From Chitinophagales bacterium (lineage in GTDB: Bacteria; Bacteroidota; Bacteroidia; Chitinophagales; Saprospiraceae), in contig JAFLBP010000030.1 in NCBI GenBank assembly GCA_017303875.1, positions 1 to 64,000 of the forward strand: a DNA stretch of 64,000 nt, written 5' to 3'. The notes beneath the pieces are model-generated. The model was given only the letters and a program-made list of their open reading frames with translations, did no database searches and was not told the origin of the DNA. Of the stretch, positions 18,047-25,854 are shown piece by piece (within the stretch, counting starts at the first letter, position 1; each line of letters starts with the position of its first letter). The position numbers and the translations under genes are program-made.

Positions 18047-18130
18047 TCAGATTTTTTCAAATTGTTGAACGGAAAAGAAAAACAGGGCGAACCCGAAAAG
18101 CCCTGTAAGGGTGAGCAGTAATGCCATCAT
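18047..18130 (-). CDS. 27-aa single-helix membrane micro-protein upstream of kdpF
   Basis: A 27-codon frame (two consecutive ATG codons at its start) encodes MMALLLTLTG followed by a Phe-rich helix and the tail QQFEKI. It lies two bases before kdpF in the same direction. I recall similar short '…FEKI' membrane proteins beside kdpF in other Bacteroidota, but cannot verify this here. It may be an extra accessory subunit of the Kdp complex or a leader peptide. The position immediately after a candidate sigma-54-like promoter fits the first gene of the operon. Confidence 0.6.
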   Translation of the reverse strand: MMALLLTLTGLFGFALFFFSVQQFEKI

Positions 18131-18158
18131 AGCAATTGTCTGAAGGCGTTTTAAGACG

Positions 18159-18174
18159 TGCCGCCTTCATGCCA
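18159..18174 (-). promoter_or_regulatory. candidate sigma-54-type -24/-12 promoter for kdp
   Basis: On the minus strand TGGCATGAAGGCGGCA shows GG and GC separated by ten bases, the required spacing of sigma-54 promoters (consensus TGGCACGnnnnTTGCA); the -12 half is imperfect. It lies about 30 bases before the micro-ORF that opens the kdp operon, and the gene upstream encodes a sigma-54 activator. The stretch 18180-18320 is AT-rich and could hold activator sites, but no clear inverted repeat was found. Confidence 0.4.
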
Positions 18175-18321
18175 GTTGATTGGCAAATGCTGATCCGGAT
18201 ATTCAGAGATGCAATTATAATATTGAATATCAATTATTTATATAAAATAGCATTTACCGTTGAAACCGCAAAACCATAGCATTTTGCAAGGGTAAGGATA
18301 GCGTTTTGAAAGGGTAGGGTA

Positions 18322-19653
18322 TTACAAACCGTATGATTCGAGCTTGCGGTACAGGGTGGTTATGGCCACGCCGAGAAGCCGGGCGGCTTCGGTTTTGTTT
18401 CCGCCGCTGCGTTCGAGTACTTTCAGGATATGTCGTTTTTCGAGTTCTGCGAGTTCGAGTACGGCAGCGTCGTCGTTGGCCGGGTTTTGGTTAAAAGGGT
18501 GGGGAAGGGTATCGGGGAGCAGCGTTTGTCCGTCGCTGAGGATGACACTCCGTTCGATTACGTTTTTGAGTTCGCGCACATTGCCGGGCCAGGCGTAGCG
18601 ACGCAGGGCGGCGAGATAAGGCGCGCTGATGTTTAGGGCCGGGCGGCCGTTTTTTTGGGAGGCCACCCCTACGAAGTGATTTGCGAGTGCTGCGATGTCG
18701 TCAGGGCGTTCGCGCAGGGGCGGGATGGGAATCTGAAAGACAGCGATGCGGTAAAAGAGGTCGGCCCTGAAATGTCCGGCGGCTATTTCGGATTCCAGCT
18801 TGCGGTTGGTGGCAGCGATAATGCGTACATTGGTTTTGGCGATTTTGGTTTCCCCAACTTTCAGGTATTCGCCGTTTTCCAGTACCCGCAGCAGTTTGGC
18901 CTGCAATTCGGCGGGCATTTCGCCGATTTCATCCAGAAAAATAGTGCCGCCATTGGCTTCTTCAAAAAGGCCTTTTTTGTCTTTTAATGCTCCGGTAAAT
19001 GCACCGGCTTTATGCCCGAAAAGCTCGCTTTCCAGCAATTCTTTGCTGAAGGCTGCACAATTGACCGCAATGTAGGGTTTGGCTTTTCGGCTGCCGGCCT
19101 GATGAATGGCTTGTGCAAAAACCTCTTTCCCGACGCCGGTTTCGCCCAGCAGCAGCACTGCGGTATCGGTGCCGGCTACTTTCTGTGCCAGCGCAAGTGC
19201 ATCACGGTAAGCAGTTGATTGTCCGATAATATTATCGAACGCAAAATGCTCGTCGAGGCGGCGCTCCAATTGCTGAACCCGGTGCGAAAGTTGAACTTTT
19301 TCAATGGCGCGATAAAGGAGTGGAATGATACGCTGGTTATCGTTGCCTTTGGTAATATAATCAAAGGCGCCGTTTTTGATCGCCAGCACGCCATCCGGAA
19401 TGTTGCCATAAGCGGTGAGCAGAATGACTTCTGTTTCCGGATACAACTGTTTAATTTGCCGGGTCAGCTCCACGCCATTGCCGTCGGGTAGTTTTACATC
19501 GCAAAGTACTACTTCCGGTACATATTTTTCAAGCGCTTTGAGGCCGCTTTTGCAATCAGATGCCTGAAAAACCTCAAAGCCTTCCAGTGCGACGATGCGC
19601 CCCAGCAGGTTGCGGAGTTTATCTTCGTCGTCAATGATTAGTACCTTGTTCAT
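18322..19653 (-). CDS. NtrC-type sigma-54-dependent response regulator, likely kdp activator
   Basis: This 443-aa regulator has a receiver domain (about 1-120, phospho-acceptor Asp52 and acidic pocket Asp8/Asp9). An AAA+ sigma-54-interaction domain follows, with Walker A GETGVGKE, the GAFTGA loop that contacts sigma-54, and Walker B GGTIFLDEIGE. A Fis-type helix-turn-helix closes the protein (NKTEAARLLGVAITTLYRKL). The ATG at 19653 places the receiver at the N-terminus as expected; a longer frame upstream adds 19 unlikely residues. It precedes the kdp genes in the same direction. Classical kdp control uses an OmpR-type KdpE, so an NtrC-type partner is a notable variation. Regulation of kdp is inferred from position. 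Confidence 0.93.
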   Translation of the reverse strand: MNKVLIIDDEDKLRNLLGRIVALEGFEVFQASDCKSGLKALEKYVPEVVLCDVKLPDGNGVELTRQIKQLYPETEVILLTAYGNIPDGVLAIKNGAFDYITKGNDNQRIIPLLYRAIEKVQLSHRVQQLERRLDEHFAFDNIIGQSTAYRDALALAQKVAGTDTAVLLLGETGVGKEVFAQAIHQAGSRKAKPYIAVNCAAFSKELLESELFGHKAGAFTGALKDKKGLFEEANGGTIFLDEIGEMPAELQAKLLRVLENGEYLKVGETKIAKTNVRIIAATNRKLESEIAAGHFRADLFYRIAVFQIPIPPLRERPDDIAALANHFVGVASQKNGRPALNISAPYLAALRRYAWPGNVRELKNVIERSVILSDGQTLLPDTLPHPFNQNPANDDAAVLELAELEKRHILKVLERSGGNKTEAARLLGVAITTLYRKLESYGL

Positions 19654-19657
19654 CCGA

Positions 19658-19665
19658 CAAAGATA
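19658..19665 (-). promoter_or_regulatory. Bacteroidota -7 box TATCTTTG for the response regulator
   Basis: A perfect TAnnTTTG match ends only four bases before the ATG at 19653, so the transcript would begin at or next to the start codon. No convincing -33 TTG is present at the usual distance. Confidence 0.5.
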
Positions 19666-19764
19666 AAGCAGAATTATTGTACGCGAATAGCCCTGCGCGC
19701 TTCCTCCCAAAACTAATCGTCCCTTCGCGTTTACTCAACCAAAGGCGTCGTTGGCCCTTAAGGG

Positions 19765-19796
19765 TTTGGATAATCCTCACAGGCGTCTGATGTTTG
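19765..19796 (+). promoter_or_regulatory. candidate -33/-7 promoter for the exported protein gene
   Basis: TTTGG at 19765-19769 and GATGTTTG (one mismatch to TAnnTTTG) at 19789-19796 are about 20 bases apart, the normal spacing in this phylum. They lie about 40 bases before the chosen start. Confidence 0.35.
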
Positions 19797-19836
19797 TGGA
19801 ATAATCCACATGCATTCACTCGAAAAAACAAAACCG

Positions 19837-21072
19837 ATGCACCTTCAACTGTTCAAACCAATACTGTTTGCCGGCCTATGCCTACTCAGTACCACGGCAT
19901 TTGCCCAACTTAATCTGAACAAAACTAAAGAGCTGCTCAAAGACAAAAAGGAGCAGCCATCCTCCCGCAACAACGAAACGAAAGCAACAGGCGAAAAACC
20001 AACAACCGCCACCCCGGCTCCCCGACAGGAAGATCCCAAAGCGCGCCATGACGCGATGGGATCTAAAGCCCCGGAAAAACCCGCACCAGCGGCTAAAACC
20101 TACCCCGATAACAGTACCACGGAAATGGATTTGTCGGCCGAACCTTTTCCGCCTTCTGTGGACATGGCCAGCTTGCTGGCGGAAGGCTACTGGTATTTTA
20201 ATGCCGCCACCGGCGAAATGAAAATCAATCGGGTACAAATTGGTTTTTTGCCCCAAAAACTGAAAGATGGCTCCGCTGCCGACTACACTTCCTGGAGCAG
20301 CAAAGGCCCGCTCGTCCGGATTGAAGTTGTCGATCTGAGTACCAATACCGTAAACACTACTTTCCATTATTCCGCGCAGGTGGCAACATTGCCTTTTTAT
20401 GAATTGGTACTGAAAGATGTTCCGGCGGATCGCTACCCCTCGTATGCCAAACTAACGGAAGGCAGCTACGCGCTGCGTTTCTATGTTGGTATGCACCATT
20501 TTCACACCCATCCTTTTCGCGTGGAAAAAATGAGCAACAGCGATCCTTATGCGCCGCTGAAAGCCCTGTATTTCCTCCGCGGCGCCTGGGATGAATGGGC
20601 GTACATTGATTTCAGCGACGACCAGAATTTTGTTTTCAACTACTATTTCACGCACCGCAGCATGGACGTGGAAAACCAGTCGCGTTGGGATTTCAGTTTT
20701 CAACAACGCTTTTTTATAAAACTCTTCCGCGATGGCAAACTTATCGCAGTATCCAAGCTGAACGGCGAAGGAGAATATGATATTGACCAATTCGCGGTCA
20801 CCAATGCCAAGTGGGAACTCCTGTCGAAGGCCCTGATGATTTATCCCAAAAACCCGAAAGATTTCCTGACCAAAGCCGACCTGAAAGACGGCAATTATCA
20901 GGTGGAATTGGAACATTCGGATAAAGACGGCAAAAACAAACAAGTGCTGAAATATCCATTTACGGTAAAAAATAATACTATTTTGCCGCATGAAAAAGCC
21001 GACCGCAGCAAAACGGATCCCATAAACCTGCTGGAACAAGGTCGCGACAAGCACTTCATCAAAAAATTATAA
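19837..21072 (+). CDS. exported protein of unknown function
   Basis: This is a 411-aa protein I do not recognise. It has a clear signal peptide (MHLQLFKPILFAGLCLLSTTAFA). A Lys/Pro/Ala-rich low-complexity stretch (about 20-95) rich in charged residues follows. A folded region (about 110-400) has many aromatic strands, with HHFHTHPFRVEKM and LRGAWDEWAYIDFSD near the middle. There is no T9SS sorting domain, so it is probably periplasmic. I preferred the ATG at 19837 to one at 19810, because the latter puts nine extra residues before the signal peptide. It is divergent from the kdp regulator and 24 bases upstream of a T9SS protein gene. Confidence 0.8.
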   Translation: MHLQLFKPILFAGLCLLSTTAFAQLNLNKTKELLKDKKEQPSSRNNETKATGEKPTTATPAPRQEDPKARHDAMGSKAPEKPAPAAKTYPDNSTTEMDLSAEPFPPSVDMASLLAEGYWYFNAATGEMKINRVQIGFLPQKLKDGSAADYTSWSSKGPLVRIEVVDLSTNTVNTTFHYSAQVATLPFYELVLKDVPADRYPSYAKLTEGSYALRFYVGMHHFHTHPFRVEKMSNSDPYAPLKALYFLRGAWDEWAYIDFSDDQNFVFNYYFTHRSMDVENQSRWDFSFQQRFFIKLFRDGKLIAVSKLNGEGEYDIDQFAVTNAKWELLSKALMIYPKNPKDFLTKADLKDGNYQVELEHSDKDGKNKQVLKYPFTVKNNTILPHEKADRSKTDPINLLEQGRDKHFIKKL

Positions 21073-21096
21073 ACCAAATCTTGTAATCCTTTTTCC

Positions 21097-22689
21097 ATGA
21101 ACCGACTTATCCTTACCTGCCTCTCCTTTTGTCTCTGCTTCCTGGCCCCCATCCTGGGCCAGGCGCAGGGAAATGGCATAACCTTTTACAAATCTTATGG
21201 CCGGGATTTGTTCGACCAGGCCCGAACGCTTTGCGTATTACCCGATGGTTACTTGCTGGCAGGCAGTACGGAGGTAACGCAGATTAATGCCGACGCCTGT
21301 GTGCTGCGCCTCGATGAAGAGGGCAAGCTCTTGTGGCAGCGAAATTTTGGCGCCAATTACGACGATTATTTTCACGATGCCATTCAGCTTGAAGATGGCG
21401 GCTTCCTGCTTTACGGAAAAGTCTCCAATGTCATAAATGCGACTGAAGAACTTTGTCTCATCCGTCTGGATGCCGGGGGCAACACCCTTTGGCAGAAACA
21501 ATACGGACAAAGCCAGCGCAGCTGCCTGCCTACCGGCCCCTTAGTGCAAATTCCGGATGGTTACATCTTGTGCGCAACCCAGATTCAGTCATCAATTGCG
21601 CAGTATTACGCTTTGTTTATTCGGGTCAATTTGCAAGGAGAACTCGTCTGGCAGACGGCTTATGCCCCGGCTGCAGGCGATTTTTCTACACGTTTCAGCG
21701 TTTACGGCGTCAGCGACAGCCTGCTTATTGCCGGGGGCAACAGTGGCGATGGCGGCCGCCTGCTTTACATCAGTAAAAATAGCGGATGGATCAACAGACA
21801 CTACAAATGGGCGCCCACAAGCGGAGAAGTATACCTGTCGGATATGGGGCTTACTACCGATGGCAATTTCGTGTACGCAGGACATCGATATATTACTGAA
21901 AATGGATCTACTACCGGCAGTGCGATCATCCATAAGGTAAACCGTAGCGCCGAAGTACTCTGGACCAAATTGGTGCAGGTGCCCAACTGGCTGGGCCACT
22001 CCGCCAGTATTTCGCTTAAGCCCGACGACGGTTTTTTTCTGAAGCTTTCCGATGGTTTCGGGCATACGGTACTTTGTAATTTTGATAAGGACGGCAAGCT
22101 AATTTGGTCGCGCAGCTATGAAATGCAATTTCATGAATTCGCCGACCCAAGCCCTACGCCCGATGGCGGATTCGCGATATGTGGTACACGCAATGCCAAT
22201 AGCAATACCCCTTCAGATATGGTACTATTGAAACTTGACGCAGCAGGGAATTTTGGTGAATGTGCCGGTGAAGACCAACCAGTATTCATCAGCAACTATA
22301 CTTATCCCCTTGAAACAAAAGCCACGTTGTCTTTCAGCTTCAGCAATCTTGTAGCACAGGCAAATGCCCCGAGCCAAACACCCGCGCTGTTTAACACGAC
22401 AACGATATGCGGATTGAGCACCGGAACCAGCGAAGTCGCCTCAGCGGTCGGCCTGCGTCTCTTTCCCAATCCTGCCCGCGAAATAGTATATCTGGAAGTT
22501 CCGAAAGCGGGACTTTCCGCGTATTCGATATTCGATGCCCGTGGAGGTTTACTGTATCATGCGACGACAGAAGGAGTGGCCGGGCAAATGTTGTCTATTC
22601 CCTTAGACGGCATTGCGCCCGGCGCTTATCTGCTCGGCCTTCAGTTGGCTGATGGCAGTCGGCGGAGTACCCTGTTTGTGCGGATGTAA
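21097..22689 (+). CDS. secreted protein with propeller-like repeats and T9SS type A sorting domain
   Basis: This is a 530-aa protein with a signal peptide (MNRLILTCLSFCLCFLAPILGQAQ). Repeated motifs of the type GKLLWQRNFGANYDDYF, GNTLWQKQYGQS and GFLLYGK recur every 50-60 residues across about 40-400, suggesting a beta-propeller. The C-terminal 85 residues form a T9SS type A domain with the LFPNPA motif and a final short strand (STLFVRM). Such proteins cross the outer membrane by T9SS and are released or anchored on the surface. Function beyond this is unknown. Confidence 0.88.
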   Translation: MNRLILTCLSFCLCFLAPILGQAQGNGITFYKSYGRDLFDQARTLCVLPDGYLLAGSTEVTQINADACVLRLDEEGKLLWQRNFGANYDDYFHDAIQLEDGGFLLYGKVSNVINATEELCLIRLDAGGNTLWQKQYGQSQRSCLPTGPLVQIPDGYILCATQIQSSIAQYYALFIRVNLQGELVWQTAYAPAAGDFSTRFSVYGVSDSLLIAGGNSGDGGRLLYISKNSGWINRHYKWAPTSGEVYLSDMGLTTDGNFVYAGHRYITENGSTTGSAIIHKVNRSAEVLWTKLVQVPNWLGHSASISLKPDDGFFLKLSDGFGHTVLCNFDKDGKLIWSRSYEMQFHEFADPSPTPDGGFAICGTRNANSNTPSDMVLLKLDAAGNFGECAGEDQPVFISNYTYPLETKATLSFSFSNLVAQANAPSQTPALFNTTTICGLSTGTSEVASAVGLRLFPNPAREIVYLEVPKAGLSAYSIFDARGGLLYHATTEGVAGQMLSIPLDGIAPGAYLLGLQLADGSRRSTLFVRM

Positions 22690-22734
22690 TACCGTACATA
22701 ATTCTTTGATAATCAATTTTTCATCCTAAAACTG

Positions 22735-22753
22735 CCGGAGCGTCCTGCTCCGG
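22735..22753. repeat. small GC-rich hairpin (ccggagc/gctccgg)
   Basis: Seven-base perfect arms with a five-base loop lie between two secreted-protein genes. No T-tract follows, so it could be a weak terminator or an mRNA stability element. Confidence 0.45.
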
Positions 22754-22770
22754 ACTTCAAAACCATTTTT

Positions 22771-25455
22771 ATGAAATCCTTCATCATCAGAGCAATGCTT
22801 TGGTGCTGGGCGAGCCTTTTCTTTGTCGTGCAAGCGAGCGGACAGGAATGTGGCACCATACCCACACCCGAGCAAATTGAACACCTCACCCAAACGCGTC
22901 TGGCCCGACAAAGCTATGACGCCATGAGCCTGACCCAGAACCGATCCGGCAACACCCTCAAATGGATTCCGGTACAATTCCACGAATGCCTGCTCAACAG
23001 CAGCACCTGGCCGGTATTGTACAATGAATTGATTGAGGAATGGATGCATGATCTCAACAGCCGTTTTGCCCCTTACGGGATTCAGTTTTATCAATGCGGC
23101 GAAGTTGATTTCTTTAACAGCAGTACGCTTTGGAGCTTCGACAGCAGCGAAGAACCCCTGCTTGCCCCTTACGAAGTGCCCAATGTGCTGAATATTTACA
23201 TGTTTGCAGCCGTAACCATCGGCGGCGGCCAGGTGGCTGGTTACTCCTATTTGCCGCCCAGCGCCGACCGGGTTATTTTGAGCCGTTCGGCTATTTATTC
23301 CAATAAAATTTTCCTGCACGAAGTCGGGCACTACTTTGGCCTTTACCATACCCACGGCAAAACCGGCGCCGCCAGCGATGAATGGGTAAATGGGAATAAC
23401 TGCCTGACAGCCGGCGATGATGTATGCGATACACCTGCCGACCCCAACCTCAACGGTCGCGTGAGCAATTGTGCTTACATCGGTGGCCCGAATGATCCCT
23501 ACGGACAGCCATACATACCCCAGGTGGCCAATATTATGTCGTACGCACCTGAAGCGTGTTGCGATGTCTTTACGGTAGGACAGATGAACCGCATGGCCTA
23601 CACAGCCACCTACGACCGCTCCTATCTCAGCGGCTGCGCGCACCCTTCCGGCTGCGACAACCCCATCAAGGACCTTCCGGTGGTATTTGATTTTGAAACA
23701 GATCTCCAGGGCTGGAGCAGCACAGGTTATTCCGGATGGAGTAATTTTGCCGACTGGCAGCAAATCGACGGCCCCACGCCAACACCCAATACCGGCCCTG
23801 ATCAGGCGCATTCCGGAACCGGCTACGCCTACATGGACGCTTCCATTTATGCGCAGCAAGGCGGAACTGGTGGCGCTTTTATCAGTCCATGTATTGATCT
23901 GCGCGGGGTAGAGTCGCCTAAATTAACTTTTCACTACCATGCCTATGGAACTGATAATGAGATTATTGCGATGCAGGGAAGCCTCGACGGCGGTGCAAGC
24001 TGGATAGGCATTGATTCTGCAAGTATGTTGTTTTATCGCTCCTATAACCAAGGCAATCAATGGAATCGGGTCAATGTAGATCTGGCGGCCTTTAAAAATG
24101 CACCGGCCTTGCAATTACGCATTTACGCCTGGTCCTGGAATGCACAGGGCGATTATGCCCTCGACAGCATTGCAGTGTACAATGACCCTTCCAGCACTTG
24201 TAGTATCAATCACGTTTTTGAAAAATATCATGTGAGCTGCTACGGCGCCAACGATGGACAACTAAACGTAAACGCCTCAGGTGTTTTTACCGGGCCTTTG
24301 AGTTACCTGTGGTCGAATGGCCATACCGGAACCAGTCCGACCAACCTTGGCCCCGGCCTGTATACTGTTACCATCACGGCACAAAACGGCTGCTCGGCGG
24401 TGGCGTCCACTTCGCTGCTCAGCCCGAACAAACTCTACGTCAACAGTACCCAGAGCAATGTCACGACCATCGGAGGTAGCAATGGCTCCGCAACGGCGAT
24501 TGCGATGGGCGGCAAAGCGTCTTTCAGTTATCTTTGGTCGAACGGCGCCACAAGCGCTACCATCAACGGCCTCACAACCGGCGTGTATACCGTAACAGTG
24601 ACCGACCTGAACCAATGCAGCGCTACCCGCATCCTGACAATTTTGCAGCCCACTACCAATTGCAGCAGCTTCCAGAGCACTTTCCCCTGGGCGAGCGGCC
24701 TGAACAGCACCAATCTTGGTATTTTTATGCAGGTTGGCGCACCGCAGGATCAGTTGAACTGGACACGTCAAAGCGGCCCGACCCCAACGGCCAATACCGG
24801 CCCGGATGCCGCTTACGAAAGCACCCATTACTGGTATGTACGCGCTTCCGGCAGCAATTCACCCAACAAAACGGCCATCCTGAAAACCAACCCCTGCCTG
24901 CGACTCAATCAATTGGTCAATCCCGTTTTTGAATTTTACTACCATATGTACGGCAATCAAATGGGCAGCTTGCGCGTGGAAGTGAGTGTAGATGGCGAAG
25001 CGACCTGGACGCCCATCTGGTCAATCATCGGTAACCAGGGCAATCAGTGGTACAAAGCCAGCATCAGTTTGTTGCCGTATCGCAGCGACCAGACGAAAAT
25101 CCGCATAGTGGCCACCACTGGCGTCGACGCTACCAGTGATATTGCCATAGACGCGGTGTACATCGGCAATGGCGGTTTGAATACGTATTATGAAACGCCT
25201 GAAAATACTTTTGAGCAGGCTCCGATCCTGAGCGTATTCCCCAATCCTTCTTCGGGCATGTTTACCTTGCGCATGGAAGAAGGTATACAATGCGAACAGG
25301 CGGAAGTGCTGAACTTAGCCGGTCAGGTGATCTGGCAGGAACAAACGGCAACCAGCCTGCTCTCCATCGACCTGAGCGAGCAACCGCAGGGCTTGTATTT
25401 CCTGCGGGTGCGCCACGGCGATACCGTAGAGGTCTTGCGCCTGCTGCGGCAGTAG
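22771..25455 (+). CDS. secreted pappalysin-like zinc metalloprotease with MAM-like, SprB-like and T9SS domains
   Basis: This is an 894-aa secreted peptidase. After a signal peptide comes an M43-type catalytic domain with the zinc site HEVGHYFGLYH (His183, Glu184, His187, His193). The Met-turn region is NIMSYAPEACC. Two MAM/jelly-roll-like domains (about 305-470 and 635-800) flank two SprB-type repeats (…SYLWSNG…GLYTVTIT…, about 480-630). A T9SS type A domain (VFPNPSSG…) closes the protein. Pappalysin-like enzymes cleave extracellular proteins. All zinc ligands are present, so activity is likely. A palindrome cluster follows the stop codon. Confidence 0.93.
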   Translation: MKSFIIRAMLWCWASLFFVVQASGQECGTIPTPEQIEHLTQTRLARQSYDAMSLTQNRSGNTLKWIPVQFHECLLNSSTWPVLYNELIEEWMHDLNSRFAPYGIQFYQCGEVDFFNSSTLWSFDSSEEPLLAPYEVPNVLNIYMFAAVTIGGGQVAGYSYLPPSADRVILSRSAIYSNKIFLHEVGHYFGLYHTHGKTGAASDEWVNGNNCLTAGDDVCDTPADPNLNGRVSNCAYIGGPNDPYGQPYIPQVANIMSYAPEACCDVFTVGQMNRMAYTATYDRSYLSGCAHPSGCDNPIKDLPVVFDFETDLQGWSSTGYSGWSNFADWQQIDGPTPTPNTGPDQAHSGTGYAYMDASIYAQQGGTGGAFISPCIDLRGVESPKLTFHYHAYGTDNEIIAMQGSLDGGASWIGIDSASMLFYRSYNQGNQWNRVNVDLAAFKNAPALQLRIYAWSWNAQGDYALDSIAVYNDPSSTCSINHVFEKYHVSCYGANDGQLNVNASGVFTGPLSYLWSNGHTGTSPTNLGPGLYTVTITAQNGCSAVASTSLLSPNKLYVNSTQSNVTTIGGSNGSATAIAMGGKASFSYLWSNGATSATINGLTTGVYTVTVTDLNQCSATRILTILQPTTNCSSFQSTFPWASGLNSTNLGIFMQVGAPQDQLNWTRQSGPTPTANTGPDAAYESTHYWYVRASGSNSPNKTAILKTNPCLRLNQLVNPVFEFYYHMYGNQMGSLRVEVSVDGEATWTPIWSIIGNQGNQWYKASISLLPYRSDQTKIRIVATTGVDATSDIAIDAVYIGNGGLNTYYETPENTFEQAPILSVFPNPSSGMFTLRMEEGIQCEQAEVLNLAGQVIWQEQTATSLLSIDLSEQPQGLYFLRVRHGDTVEVLRLLRQ

Positions 25456-25482
25456 TTCCGCGTAGTTTGAAGCTCCGCGTAG

Positions 25483-25658
25483 TTTGAAGCTTTGCTTCGA
25501 ACCAGTACATCGAAGCTCTGCTTCGATGCATATACCAGGTGTGCAGTTGTACATTACTTGTATATTCGTCGAAGCAAAGCTTCGATGTAAGAAGTTCGAA
25601 GCAAAGCTTCGTTTTACGGCTTCGAAGCGGAGCTTCGAACTACATGGAGCTTCGAACT
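25483..25658. repeat. cluster of at least five short palindromes (TTCGAAGC core)
   Basis: Perfect or near-perfect hairpins of the form tcgaagc-NNN-gcttcga occur at 25483-25501, 25510-25526, 25569-25585, 25595-25611 and 25621-25639, with a half site at 25646-25658. A direct duplication of ccgcgtagtttgaagct precedes them. The 222-base gap between the protease and the next frame is almost entirely made of these units. Confidence 0.8.
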
Positions 25659-25677
25659 ACAACATTACGACGACACG

Positions 25678-25854
25678 ATGAAACAAGTCCTGATTTTTAC
25701 ACTGATTGTACTGTGCTGCCCGGCGCTGGCACAGACGCCACTTGCAGGGCGCGCCCTGCATTTCCAGACCATCCATGCCCGCGACACCATTGATTTCATT
25801 GTGGCCCACTGGCGGGAGGTGATGCATTCATTTATAGCATGGACAGCACTATGA
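25678..25854 (+). CDS. 58-aa signal-peptide ORF, possibly truncated, overlapping the next start
   Basis: This frame begins ATG and encodes a good signal peptide (MKQVLIFTLIVLCCPALAQ) followed by about 40 residues. It then ends in TGA, sharing the ATGA overlap with the ATG at 25851 of the following giant gene. It resembles the beginning of a secreted protein whose remainder has been lost, or a small secreted peptide translationally coupled to the next gene. No family was recognised. Confidence 0.45.
   Translation: MKQVLIFTLIVLCCPALAQTPLAGRALHFQTIHARDTIDFIVAHWREVMHSFIAWTAL

Noticed and set aside
18322..19653. Regulator considered as KdpE
   Set aside because: It has an AAA+ sigma-54 domain and Fis-type helix-turn-helix rather than the winged-helix OmpR-type domain of KdpE.
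22726..23859. Minus-strand 377-codon frame opposite the metalloprotease
   Set aside because: The metalloprotease has signal peptide, zinc site and sorting domain; the antisense frame has none of these.
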